From NCBI RefSeq assembly GCF_900120125.1, contig NZ_LT635544.1:511458-575457 (forward strand): DNA of 64,000 bases. Direction: 5' to 3'. A program made the translations under genes and the position numbers. The notes under the pieces were generated by a model. It had not been told where the DNA came from and made no database searches. It saw nothing but the letters and a program-made list of their open reading frames with translations. The stretch comes from Gemella massiliensis (lineage in GTDB: Bacteria; Bacillota; Bacilli; Staphylococcales; Gemellaceae). Shown here in pieces: positions 1 to 7,468 of the stretch; the stretch's first letter is position 1, and every line of letters starts with the position of its first letter.

Positions 1-521
1 GAAAAGCATACTATCATCCGATAATTATTACCAGAAAAGATTCCGAAATAGAAAATTTTGAAGAATTAAATAATAAAAATTTTGCTTTTGTAGATAATTA
101 TAGTTATTCAGGTTATTTGGCAGTGAATAATTACTTTAAACAACAAAACACAACCATTAATAAATTTTTTAATAATAAATATTATTTTACATATAGTCAT
201 GAAGATTCTATAAAACAAGTACTTAGCGGAGTAGTTTACGCAGCGAGTATAGATGACTGGGCATTGCAAAATCTAGCAAATGAAGATTCTAATATAAAAG
301 ATAATATAAAAGTAATAAAAATATTTCCGGAAGTTGCAACCGGACCGGTAGTAACGCATAAAAATTATAAGGATAAAGAAAAATTAAAGAATATTTTATT
401 TAATATAGATAAAGATAGCACTATAAAAACAGTATTAGAAAGATTACAAATTAAAAATTTTGAAGATACAAAAATAGAAAACTATCCAACTCTATTAGAA
501 GAGGTTAAAGATGTTAGGTAA
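1..521 (+). CDS. PhnD-like substrate-binding protein, C-terminal part (5' end outside window)
   Basis: The reading frame is open from base 3 and the first 120 bases continue it without a stop, so this is the last 172 residues of a longer protein. The visible part resembles the C-terminal lobe of phosphate/phosphonate (PhnD-type) ABC binding proteins: a lobe-crossing segment with FAFVDNYSYSGYL, then SGVVYAASIDDWAL and a conserved FPEVATGPVVTH stretch. Its stop overlaps the start of the histidine kinase by 11 bases, so the three genes are translationally coupled. No permease or ATPase genes follow, so it probably serves as an extracytoplasmic sensor for the two-component system rather than for import. 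This is analogous to HptA-HptS-HptR of Staphylococcus aureus (known family behaviour; application here is inference). Confidence 0.75.
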   Translation, partial: KAYYHPIIITRKDSEIENFEELNNKNFAFVDNYSYSGYLAVNNYFKQQNTTINKFFNNKYYFTYSHEDSIKQVLSGVVYAASIDDWALQNLANEDSNIKDNIKVIKIFPEVATGPVVTHKNYKDKEKLKNILFNIDKDSTIKTVLERLQIKNFEDTKIENYPTLLEEVKDVR

Positions 522-1899
522 ATTAAAAATAAAAAATAAAATTATAACTTTTTTTATTGTTATCTATACTATATATACCAGTATAATTTTATCCTATACT
601 TACAAAAATAATAAAATTATTTTAGAAGATGCTATGAAAAATAGGATAAACCAAGTATATTATCAATTATCAAGTATGCTGTCTGAAGATATTCGAACAA
701 ATAATACATATGAAATTCATCAAAAAATTCAAAATCTCAGTTCTAATAAGGAAGTTTCATATATTATTATTTATGACAATGAAAAAAATGTTTTAGGAAA
801 AACCTTAAAGGAACTGCCTAAGAAGTTATCAGAAGTGAAAGTGGAGAATGATAAATTTAGAATATACCGAAGCAATAATGGGGAAATTATGGATTTTACT
901 TCCGGTATAGATGAAGTAAATATAGGGTATATACGAATAGGATTTTACACAAAAGAAATATACAATTTAACTTATCTTGAGTTTATAAAAATAATAGCAT
1001 TAAACGTTATAGTTTTTGTATTTTTGTTAATAATAGCATATCGCATATCAAAAATGATAGAAAGACCGGTCGAAGATTTAACAAAAGTAACAAATGAAAT
1101 AATAAATAAAGGTGATTATAAAAACAAAGTTAATAAATACAGTTATAGCAAAGACTTTTATGAGTTAGTAGATTCCATAAATGAAATGGTAGAGGATAAT
1201 AGAAGTAATAAAAAAATAAATAATCATTTATTAAATAAAGTTTTTAAGGTTCAAGAAAAAGAAAGAGCAATGCTTTCACGAGAGCTTCATGATGAAGTAA
1301 GCCAATCTTTAGCCAGTTTATTGTTTCTATTGAGTAATTTAATTGAAAAGGAAAAAGATGAAACGAAGAAAGAAAGGTTAAATTTAATAAAAAATGAAAT
1401 AGAACAAAGTTTAACAAATATAAGAAATATTGCGGTGAATTTAAGACCTGCCAGTTTGGAAGAACATGGTTTAAAAGAAACAATTTTAAAATACATTGAA
1501 GATTATAAGGAACTCTATAATTTAGATGTTTCATTTGATACCAATTATATTGATTTAAAAAATAGCAATTTTGATATAACTATTTATAGAATTATTCAAG
1601 AAACCTTAACAAATATAAGAAAACATTCACAGGCTACAAAAGTTGATATAAAATTTTATATTAATTCGGATTATATATCGTTAGCGATTTCGGATAATGG
1701 TGTAGGATTAACTTTAGATAGGGTGGAAAAGGCAAGAAAAGAAGGTAGATTAGGAATTTATGGAATTCGAGAAAGAGTATTGGATTTTGACGGTCAATTT
1801 GAATTAGATAATAATTTAGAATATACAACCATTCTAAAATGTAAATTTAGAAGAAATATGGTGGAGGAAAAAATTGATGAAAATATTACTTATAGATGA
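511..1899 (+). CDS. sensor histidine kinase, NarL/DegS type
   Basis: 462 residues. A membrane segment at about 12-31 and another at about 158-178 frame an extracytoplasmic domain of about 125 residues; a HAMP-like linker follows (181-230). The HisKA_3 dimerisation helix carries RELHDEVSQ with His260 as the phospho-acceptor. The ATPase domain has an N box (QETLTNIRKHS, around 363-373), a DNGVGL G1 box (395-400) and GRLGIYGIRERV. The start ATG overlaps the end of the binding-protein gene and has AGAAGAGG upstream. It overlaps the response-regulator gene downstream. Likely role: phosphorylates the adjacent NarL-type regulator when the PhnD-like protein binds its ligand; the ligand (perhaps glycerol-3-phosphate, given the convergent glpT) is inferred only. 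Confidence 0.92.
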   Translation: MLGKLKIKNKIITFFIVIYTIYTSIILSYTYKNNKIILEDAMKNRINQVYYQLSSMLSEDIRTNNTYEIHQKIQNLSSNKEVSYIIIYDNEKNVLGKTLKELPKKLSEVKVENDKFRIYRSNNGEIMDFTSGIDEVNIGYIRIGFYTKEIYNLTYLEFIKIIALNVIVFVFLLIIAYRISKMIERPVEDLTKVTNEIINKGDYKNKVNKYSYSKDFYELVDSINEMVEDNRSNKKINNHLLNKVFKVQEKERAMLSRELHDEVSQSLASLLFLLSNLIEKEKDETKKERLNLIKNEIEQSLTNIRNIAVNLRPASLEEHGLKETILKYIEDYKELYNLDVSFDTNYIDLKNSNFDITIYRIIQETLTNIRKHSQATKVDIKFYINSDYISLAISDNGVGLTLDRVEKARKEGRLGIYGIRERVLDFDGQFELDNNLEYTTILKCKFRRNMVEEKIDENITYR

Positions 1900-2494
1900 T
1901 CATAAATTGATAAAAATAGGAATTAAAGTGTTATTAGAAGATCATTATAGTAAGGAAGTAGTAGAAGATTGTTCAACAGTAGAAGAATCAATGGAAAAGA
2001 TAAAAAACATGAATTATGATTTAATAATTTGTGATATATCATTATCGGACGGAACAGGATATGACATATTAAAAAAAGTAACTGAACTGAATATTAATTC
2101 AAAAGTTTTGGTTTTAAGTATGTATGAAGATAAAAACTATGTAAAAAAAGCTTTGAGATTAGGCGCTAGAGGCTATATAACAAAAAGTAATGCACATGAG
2201 GAAATATTAACAGCAATAGATAGAGTTATGAATAATGGTGAAATATATATTAATAAGAAATATAGTGGTATTTTTTATGAATTATATCAAGAAAAAGCAA
2301 TATCTGAACTTAGTGAAAGGGAAAAAGAAGTGGCAAAATATATTTTAATGGGATATACTTTAACTGAAATAGGAGAGAAATTATTTTTGAGTGTAAAAAC
2401 GATAGATACTTATAAAAAGCGTCTTATGGAAAAAACTAATACAAAGAAACGAAGTGAATTAGTGGAATATTTAAAACATAATATAATGTTATAA
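1877..2494 (+). CDS. response regulator, NarL/LuxR type
   Basis: 205 residues. The receiver domain has the acidic pair DD at residues 7-8, the phospho-acceptor Asp53 in IICDISLSDGTG, a serine in VLVLSMYED and a lysine in GYITK. A LuxR-type helix-turn-helix occupies the last 65 residues (LSEREKEVAKYILMGYTLTEIG...). I start it at the ATG at 1877 because GGAGG at 1863-1867 is spaced for it; a TTG three bases earlier is also possible. It overlaps the kinase gene by 23 bases. Candidate target: glpT, whose promoter has large palindromes 40-70 bases upstream of the -35 element. Confidence 0.92.
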   Translation: MKILLIDDHKLIKIGIKVLLEDHYSKEVVEDCSTVEESMEKIKNMNYDLIICDISLSDGTGYDILKKVTELNINSKVLVLSMYEDKNYVKKALRLGARGYITKSNAHEEILTAIDRVMNNGEIYINKKYSGIFYELYQEKAISELSEREKEVAKYILMGYTLTEIGEKLFLSVKTIDTYKKRLMEKTNTKKRSELVEYLKHNIML

Positions 2495-2571
2495 ATTACT
2501 TATAAATAAAATGGTTATTTTTACTAATAAAAAGAAAATTACAGGATTTATTTAACAGCATAAAAAGATAT

Positions 2572-2614
2572 AAAAGCTATAGATAGTCGGATAAATACCG
2601 AGTCTATAGCTTTT
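2572..2614. terminator. bidirectional terminator between response regulator and glpT
   Basis: Inverted repeat with arms AAAAGCTATAGA and TCTATAGCTTTT and a second internal pairing (AGTCGG/CCGA). A-rich on one side and T-rich on the other, so it can end transcripts from both convergent genes. Confidence 0.8.
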
Positions 2615-2620
2615 ATAATA

Positions 2621-3967
2621 TTATTTTGTTTTAGTTTCTAACTGTTTAGAAGTTTTTTTGAATAGTGTTAAACCGATGAAGATAAATGCCAAAATACAAG
2701 AAAGAATTAACGCATAAAAACCACCGTTCCAGCCGAATAGATCAACAAGTTTACCCATTACATAGCCTGCACTGGCAGAACCCAGCAGATACCCAAATAA
2801 TCCGGTAAGCCCTGTTGCCGTTCCTGTAGCGACACGTGGGACAAGATCGGCAGCTTGTAAACCGATCATCATAACAGGTCCATAGATTAAAAATCCAATA
2901 GCTACAAGACAAGCATTGTCAATAAGCGGATTGCCCGGAGGATTTTTCCAGTAAATAAACACAGCAATAAGTACACCAACTAAGAATAATAACATAGGGG
3001 GAGCACGGTGCCCTTTAAACACTTTATCACTCAAATACCCGCTGGCTAACATTCCAAATATACCGGCATATTCATATAGGAAATAAGCCCAACTTTGTTT
3101 ATCAACTGAGAAGTGTTTAACTTCTTTTAAATATGTAGGTGCCCAGTCAATAATACCATAGCGTACAAAGTATACGAACACATTAGCGATAGCTATAGCC
3201 CATAAAAATTTATTATTAATAATGTATTTAAAGAAAATATCCTTAGCTGATAATGTGTGAGCAGATTCGATTTTTTCTATAATTTTTTCACCTTTCCATT
3301 CATCAACAGGAGGTAAACCTTCTGATTCCGGAGTATCTTTCATTAAATAGAACATAATAATTGCCAGAATGATTGCAATTATTGCAGGTAAGTAAAATAA
3401 TGATTGCCAAGCACCGAATATAGATAATCCTAATAGTGCAAGAGGTCCTATTAATCCTCCACCAAGATTATGAGAAATATTCCACCAACTCCACCAAGCA
3501 CCACGTTCTGAAGTTGAGAACCAGTTTGTCATTGTTTTAGCTCCCGGAGGATACCCCATACCTTGAAACCAACCGTTAAGTGCGGATAAAACAATCATAA
3601 ATGTAAGCGATGAAAGTACAGCCGGCACTAACCCGAATATTAAACTAACAAGTGCAGAAGCAACTAATCCGATAGTAATAAAATACTTGGGATTGCTTCT
3701 ATCCGATACGTTCCCCATAATAAATTTACTAAATCCGTATGCAAGAGATAAAGCAAGAGAAACTTTACCTAAATCAGCTTTAGTATAACCATATTGATCA
3801 ATTAAATATGGAATAGCAAGAGAAAAATTCTTCCTTATTAAATAGTATGCTGCATACCCTATAAATACACCGGAAAATACTTGCCATCGAAGTTTTTTAT
3901 ATTCAGCGTCCGTCCTAGAATTTTCAATTCTGGGTTTAGGGGTAGATGCCTTAAGAAATGAAAACAT
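2621..3967 (-). CDS. glpT: glycerol-3-phosphate:phosphate antiporter GlpT
   Basis: 448-residue major-facilitator protein of the organophosphate:phosphate antiporter family with 12 predicted membrane helices. Close in length and motif order to E. coli GlpT: GYAAYYLIRKNF near the N terminus and VYFVRYGIIDWAPTYLKEV mid-protein keep the two substrate-binding arginines known for GlpT, and GFSKFIMGNVSDRSNP is the family signature loop. It exchanges external glycerol-3-phosphate for phosphate at the cell membrane. It lies convergent to the sensor operon and divergent from a MarR gene. The start ATG has GGAGG upstream on the minus strand. It reads as GlpT rather than UhpT by sequence, though substrate was not tested. 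Confidence 0.9.
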   Translation of the reverse strand: MFSFLKASTPKPRIENSRTDAEYKKLRWQVFSGVFIGYAAYYLIRKNFSLAIPYLIDQYGYTKADLGKVSLALSLAYGFSKFIMGNVSDRSNPKYFITIGLVASALVSLIFGLVPAVLSSLTFMIVLSALNGWFQGMGYPPGAKTMTNWFSTSERGAWWSWWNISHNLGGGLIGPLALLGLSIFGAWQSLFYLPAIIAIILAIIMFYLMKDTPESEGLPPVDEWKGEKIIEKIESAHTLSAKDIFFKYIINNKFLWAIAIANVFVYFVRYGIIDWAPTYLKEVKHFSVDKQSWAYFLYEYAGIFGMLASGYLSDKVFKGHRAPPMLLFLVGVLIAVFIYWKNPPGNPLIDNACLVAIGFLIYGPVMMIGLQAADLVPRVATGTATGLTGLFGYLLGSASAGYVMGKLVDLFGWNGGFYALILSCILAFIFIGLTLFKKTSKQLETKTK

Positions 3968-4013
3968 ATTTTTGTTTCCTCCTTGGTTAAAATATTTTTA
4001 ATTTGTAACTATA

Positions 4014-4042
4014 ATTATAGAAAACCAGAAAACGATTGTAAA
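4014..4042 (-). promoter_or_regulatory. glpT promoter
   Basis: On the minus strand TTTACA (4037-4042) and TATAAT (4014-4019) are separated by 17 bases, about 45 bases before the glpT start codon. Confidence 0.75.
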
Positions 4043-4078
4043 GTTTATAAATCAAAGTTTTTGAGAATTAGAAAAAGC

Positions 4079-4110
4079 CTTACATTGAATGTAAGAAAAT
4101 TTCTTACATT
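4079..4110. promoter_or_regulatory. overlapping palindromes upstream of glpT, candidate response-regulator site
   Basis: CTTACATTGAATGTAAG (4079-4095) is a perfect 8+1+8 inverted repeat. Its right arm also pairs with a second downstream arm, AATGTAAGAA (4088-4097) with TTCTTACATT (4101-4110). The half-site CTTACATT thus occurs three times, 37-68 bases upstream of the glpT -35 element, a position typical for an activator. It also sits just upstream of the divergent marR promoter, so assignment to glpT is inference. Confidence 0.5.
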
Positions 4111-4117
4111 AAAATCG

Positions 4118-4173
4118 TTGACAAGTCAACAATTATGAATTATACTAATTAGGAAAACTATTGACTTATCAAT
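4118..4173 (+). promoter_or_regulatory. marR promoter with two operator-like palindromes
   Basis: TTGACA (4118-4123) and TATACT (4141-4146) are 17 bases apart. The palindrome TTGACAAGTCAA (4118-4129) overlaps the -35 box and ATTGACTTATCAAT (4160-4173) lies just downstream of the start point. The shared TTGAC/TCAA half-sites suggest autorepression by the MarR protein encoded next. Confidence 0.7.
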
Positions 4174-4190
4174 AATTAAAAGGAGTAATT

Positions 4191-4589
4191 ATGGAAGTAG
4201 AAGAATTTAGTGACTTACTGTATAACTTAAAGATAATCAATCAACAACTGACGTATTTATTTGAAAATGAAATGGGCGTTAGTCTAACACGTTATCAAAT
4301 CCTTATGTATTTAAAGGAAAATTCACCGTGTATTCAACGAAAATTATGTGATACATTGCAAATAGATGGCGCAGCTATTACAAGACATTTAAAAATTTTG
4401 GAACAAGGAGGGTATATTAAACGAAGTAGAAATGAACAAAATAATAGAGAAATGAATGTGGAGATAACAGAGTATGCTAAAGTGAAAATTGATAACTGTG
4501 AGAAAGAATATGACTTAAATAATATATTAAATTCGGAATTTACACATGATGATTTAAAGAATTTAGTATCATTATTAAATAAATTTTAA
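4191..4589 (+). CDS. MarR-family transcriptional regulator
   Basis: 132 residues, the normal length for the family. Winged helix-turn-helix: VSLTRYQILMYLKEN, then recognition-helix region LCDTLQIDGAAITRHLKILEQGGYI and a wing with RNEQNNREMNVEIT. AAAGGAG precedes the ATG. The next gene, a DUF1304 membrane protein, starts 27 bases after its stop and is probably the gene it controls. Only one cysteine pair-like residue set (Cys in SPCIQRKLC) is seen; thiol sensing cannot be claimed. Confidence 0.9.
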   Translation: MEVEEFSDLLYNLKIINQQLTYLFENEMGVSLTRYQILMYLKENSPCIQRKLCDTLQIDGAAITRHLKILEQGGYIKRSRNEQNNREMNVEITEYAKVKIDNCEKEYDLNNILNSEFTHDDLKNLVSLLNKF

Positions 4590-4616
4590 AAAAATATGAA
4601 ATAAAGAGGTATTGAA

Positions 4617-4976
4617 ATGAATATTATATCAACAATTTTAACAGTATTGGTAGCACTATTGTTTTTTTATATTATGTATTTAGAAACATTTGCGACAGAT
4701 TCTCAAAGTACAAGTAGGGTATTTAATATAAGTCAAGAAGAATTAAGAAGACCGGCTTTAAATATATTGTTTAAAAATCAAGGGATTTATAACGGTTTGC
4801 TGGGTATTGCTTTATTGTATGGAGCATTTATTTCAAATAATGCTAAAGAAGTTGTAGCTATGTTATTAATATATATTATTTTAGTAGCAATCTATGGTAG
4901 TTTAACAAGTGATAAAAAAATCATTTTAAAACAAGGAGGATTACCAATTTTAGCATTAATTTCATTGCTTTTTTAA
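4617..4976 (+). CDS. DUF1304 family membrane protein
   Basis: 119 residues, four hydrophobic segments (about 3-22, 60-72, 77-95, 104-118). The loop after the first helix holds ETFATDSQSTSRVFNIS and RRPALNILFKNQGIYNGLLG, which matches the conserved region of DUF1304 proteins (ETF near the first helix, NQGxYNGxL). The biochemical role of the family is unknown. Co-transcribed with the preceding MarR regulator, as is frequent for this family, so probably a stress-inducible membrane protein (inference). Confidence 0.75.
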   Translation: MNIISTILTVLVALLFFYIMYLETFATDSQSTSRVFNISQEELRRPALNILFKNQGIYNGLLGIALLYGAFISNNAKEVVAMLLIYIILVAIYGSLTSDKKIILKQGGLPILALISLLF

Positions 4977-4993
4977 AATGTAATATAATAGGT

Positions 4994-5028
4994 AAAAAAA
5001 TTAGTACACATTAAGTATTAATTTTTTT
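4994..5028 (+). terminator. terminator after DUF1304 gene
   Basis: Stem of 14 pairs with one G-U (4994-5007 with 5015-5028), loop of seven bases, right arm ending in a run of seven T. Confidence 0.7.
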
Positions 5029-5307
5029 ATTTTGTAATAATAAACTTACTAATTGGGAATAATTATAATGCAAATAAGTAATAACGTTAATATACTTTAT
5101 AAATGATTTTAAACAAACTGTTAAAGTTAGATATTGTGAGATAAAAATATTAAAGGAAATTTAATAATATTTGTGTCTATGATATTATTATGTATATTAT
5201 TTATTACATATAATTTTTTATAAAACGCTATAAAAAAACTGGCTTTATAAATTGATATGTTATAAAATAAAGGATGATGATAATAATTTAATTAGGAGGT
5301 AAGTATT
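5029..5307. other. AT-rich intergenic stretch
   Basis: Apart from the terminator just before it and the AGGAGG ribosome site at its end, I see no gene, RNA or clear promoter here. It is very AT-rich with several possible TATAAT-like hexamers but no convincing -35 partner. Confidence 0.6.
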
Positions 5308-6069
5308 ATGAAAAAAGAGCAAGGTCATCAGTTTTTAAAAAAACTCGGTAAAAAAAGACTAAGGCCCGGAGGAGTGACAGGAACAAATTTTTTATTAGCA
5401 CATACTAATTTTAAACCGGGAGATAGTGTTCTTGAAGTAGCTTGCAATAGGGGAGTAAATCTCTTGGAATTAGCCGGTAAATATCCGGCGACTGCATTTA
5501 TAGGGATAGATGTTGATAAAACATCAATACAAGAAGCAACAGAAGTGGCGGTAAAAAAAGGATTTAAAAATATTAAATTTTTACGTGCTGATGCTTTTCA
5601 TTTAGAATTTCCTGATAATAGTTTTGACTATGTAATTAATGAAGCGATGTTAACAATGTGTAGTAATAAAAGTAAAGACAGAGCACTTAAACAATATTTT
5701 AGAGTATTAAAACCGGGAGGATTATTATTAACACACGATATAATATTGATAAATAATTATGAAGAAACAAGAAAAATATTGTCAGATTCAATAAACATCA
5801 ATGTTTTTCCACTTCCAAAAAATGAATGGAAAGAACTATTTGAAGAACACGGTTTTAAAATTGTAAATTCTCTTCAAGGTGAACTTACTTTAATGACTCC
5901 GGAAGGAATGGTTAAAGATGAGGGAATAGCTAATACATTACGAATCGTAAAAAATGGTCTAAAACCTGAGAATAGAGAACAATTTATAAAAATGAAAACG
6001 ACATTTGGTAAATTGAAAAACGATATGAACTACGTATGTTTTATCAATAAAAAAATTAAAAATGACTAA
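5308..6069 (+). CDS. class I SAM-dependent methyltransferase
   Basis: 253 residues. Motif I is VLEVACNRGVNLLELA (about 45-60), with an acidic residue at the end of strand 2 (IGIDVDKTS) and the DAFHLEFPDNSFDYV segment typical of UbiE/Methyltransf_11 proteins; RVLKPGGLLLTHD is the post-IV motif. The substrate is not evident. TTAGGAGGT precedes the ATG. Its end overlaps or abuts the cupin gene, which suggests a shared transcript. Could be a small-molecule or thiol methyltransferase; the odd ACNRG in place of the usual GxGxG is kept in some members. Confidence 0.8.
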   Translation: MKKEQGHQFLKKLGKKRLRPGGVTGTNFLLAHTNFKPGDSVLEVACNRGVNLLELAGKYPATAFIGIDVDKTSIQEATEVAVKKGFKNIKFLRADAFHLEFPDNSFDYVINEAMLTMCSNKSKDRALKQYFRVLKPGGLLLTHDIILINNYEETRKILSDSININVFPLPKNEWKELFEEHGFKIVNSLQGELTLMTPEGMVKDEGIANTLRIVKNGLKPENREQFIKMKTTFGKLKNDMNYVCFINKKIKND

Positions 6070-6088
6070 AATAAAGGAGTATTTAAAA

Positions 6089-6373
6089 ATGAAAATAGGA
6101 ACTATTTTTAATGAAGCAGGATTATTAAAAACACATGATAGATTTAAATTGGTAAAAAAAGTTGGGAATAAGGGTGATAAAATACCTAAACATAATCATC
6201 CGGAAGCATTAGTAATATTTATAGTTGTTAAGGGAAAAGTTGAGGTACATCTTAATGAGACTGAAACTCACATAGTAGAACCGGGAAAAGTTTTGCATTT
6301 TGATGGTGATAATTATATTAATGCAGAATTTTTAGAAGCGGGCGAAGTATTTGTTACATTAATTCATAAATAG
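6089..6373 (+). CDS. small cupin-domain protein
   Basis: 94 residues, a single cupin barrel: PKHNHPEALVIFIVVKGKVEVHL is cupin motif 1 with two histidines (KHNHPE), and EPGKVLHFDG is motif 2. I start at the ATG at 6089, because AAAGGAG at 6074-6080 fits it; an in-frame ATG at 6062 overlaps the methyltransferase stop and has no good ribosome site. Probable metal-binding or ligand-binding protein of unknown function, translated with the methyltransferase. Confidence 0.75.
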   Translation: MKIGTIFNEAGLLKTHDRFKLVKKVGNKGDKIPKHNHPEALVIFIVVKGKVEVHLNETETHIVEPGKVLHFDGDNYINAEFLEAGEVFVTLIHK

Positions 6374-6424
6374 TGATAAAAATTTGATAAGAATTTTAAT
6401 AATAAATAAAGGGAGAGTAATAAT

Positions 6425-6790
6425 ATGTTAAATCAAGTAATATTGATTGGAAGATTAGTAAAAAAACCGGAATTAAGAGAAAGTGAAAGTGGGAAAAATT
6501 ATTTAAAAGCAACATTAGCAGTGCAATCTGATTACAAAAATAAAGATGGCGAATATGAAACAGAATTTTTAGAATTTACCACCTTTGGGAAAAATGCGGA
6601 AAATACGGTTAAATATTGTGATAAAGGTAGTCTACTAAACATAGTGGGAAACCTTAGTAACAATGTTTATAAAGATAAGAACGGAGTTAATCATTATCAA
6701 TTATCTATAATTGCTAATAAAGTTTCGTTTTTAAGTAGGGGAAATAAAAAAGAAGAGCAAGCCGGTGATGTTTTTGTGTTAGGGCAATAA
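6425..6790 (+). CDS. ssb: single-stranded DNA-binding protein (short, SsbB-like)
   Basis: 121 residues: an OB fold with LNQVILIGRLVKKPELR at the N terminus and the ETEFLEFTTFGKNAENTVKY core of bacterial SSB. It lacks the long glycine/glutamine-rich linker and the acidic DDDIPF-type tip that recruits replication proteins; it ends DVFVLGQ. It therefore resembles the short second SSB (SsbB) of naturally competent Firmicutes rather than the replication SSB; a competence role is inferred. GGGAGAG ribosome site; own terminator follows. Confidence 0.85.
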   Translation: MLNQVILIGRLVKKPELRESESGKNYLKATLAVQSDYKNKDGEYETEFLEFTTFGKNAENTVKYCDKGSLLNIVGNLSNNVYKDKNGVNHYQLSIIANKVSFLSRGNKKEEQAGDVFVLGQ

Positions 6791-6805
6791 AAAATTAAAT
6801 TAATG

Positions 6806-6847
6806 AAAATCTTTAGTGTTATAATTGATAAAACACTAAAGATTTTT
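6806..6847 (+). terminator. terminator after ssb
   Basis: Arms AAAATCTTTAGTGTT and AACACTAAAGATTTT flank a short loop, followed by T-rich sequence. Confidence 0.85.
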
Positions 6848-6878
6848 GTTTGGTTTAATAATACAAAAAAGAGGAAAA

Positions 6879-7018
6879 TATATATATTATTTTACAAATA
6901 TTTCAGCAAGGGTTAGTAGTGGTATTAGGCTCGTTTTTGTCCTTTGCGGTTGATTTCTTAAGGTTGCCATTATTATAGAATTAGCAACAAAAAATATTTC
7001 GTATATAAGTATATAATT
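6879..7018 (-). repeat. MITE-like repeat, internally deleted copy
   Basis: About 140 bp that align at both ends with the 261-bp element at 34971-35231, in opposite orientation. The left end (TTTACAAATATT, CAGCAA, GGTTAGTAGTGGTAT) matches the complement of 35180-35227, and the right end (6957-7018) matches the complement of 34971-35035. About 100 bases of the middle are missing here. The two ends are imperfect inverted repeats. No reading frame. Confidence 0.7.
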
Positions 7019-7135
7019 TATTATACATAAAATATATTGCTAATATTCTATATAAATAGACTGAATACGGGTGGTTTTATTTAACAATCTGTATTATAGC
7101 TTAGTGAATATATTATTAAAAATGAATTTTCTCTA

Positions 7136-7164
7136 TTGACAAGCCCAAAAAACTATACTATAAT
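7136..7164 (+). promoter_or_regulatory. lysP promoter
   Basis: TTGACA (7136-7141) and TATAAT (7159-7164), spacing 17, upstream of the lysine riboswitch. Confidence 0.85.
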
Positions 7165-7186
7165 TAGAACCATAAAATTAAATATA

Positions 7187-7375
7187 TGCCTCACGAAATG
7201 AGTGAGGTAGAGGTCGCGATTTTTAATAGTATGATAATTGAAAGTATAGGGCTTTATGACATTATCAGAAAGGAAACGTCGCCGAAATGGTATTAATCCT
7301 ATATTAATATTGTTGGGACTATACTTAATAGGTATAGGACTGTCATAGCCATGTTGTGCTATGTTGAGCTACTAG
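7187..7375 (+). ncRNA. lysine riboswitch (L box)
   Basis: Contains the conserved L-box blocks in order: GTAGAGGTCGCG (7207-7218), TAGTAT, GAAAGG (7268-7273), CGTCGCCGAA (7277-7286), TTGTTGGGACTATA and AGGACTGTCATA (7336-7347). A GTAG/CTAC pairing can close P1. A small hairpin CCTCAC/GTGAGG precedes it. The downstream gene encodes a lysine-type permease, which fits the ligand. The expression platform (7376-7468) is not obvious: there is a T-run at 7439-7450 behind a weak hairpin, so transcription termination is likely but not shown. Ends are approximate. Confidence 0.9.
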
Positions 7376-7468
7376 TATCTTGTTTTGGAGAGATAATTGT
7401 TGAAGTATGACTCCGTACAAATATGGTAGATGTTGTGCTTTTTTATTTTTATCTAAGGAGGTTTTATA

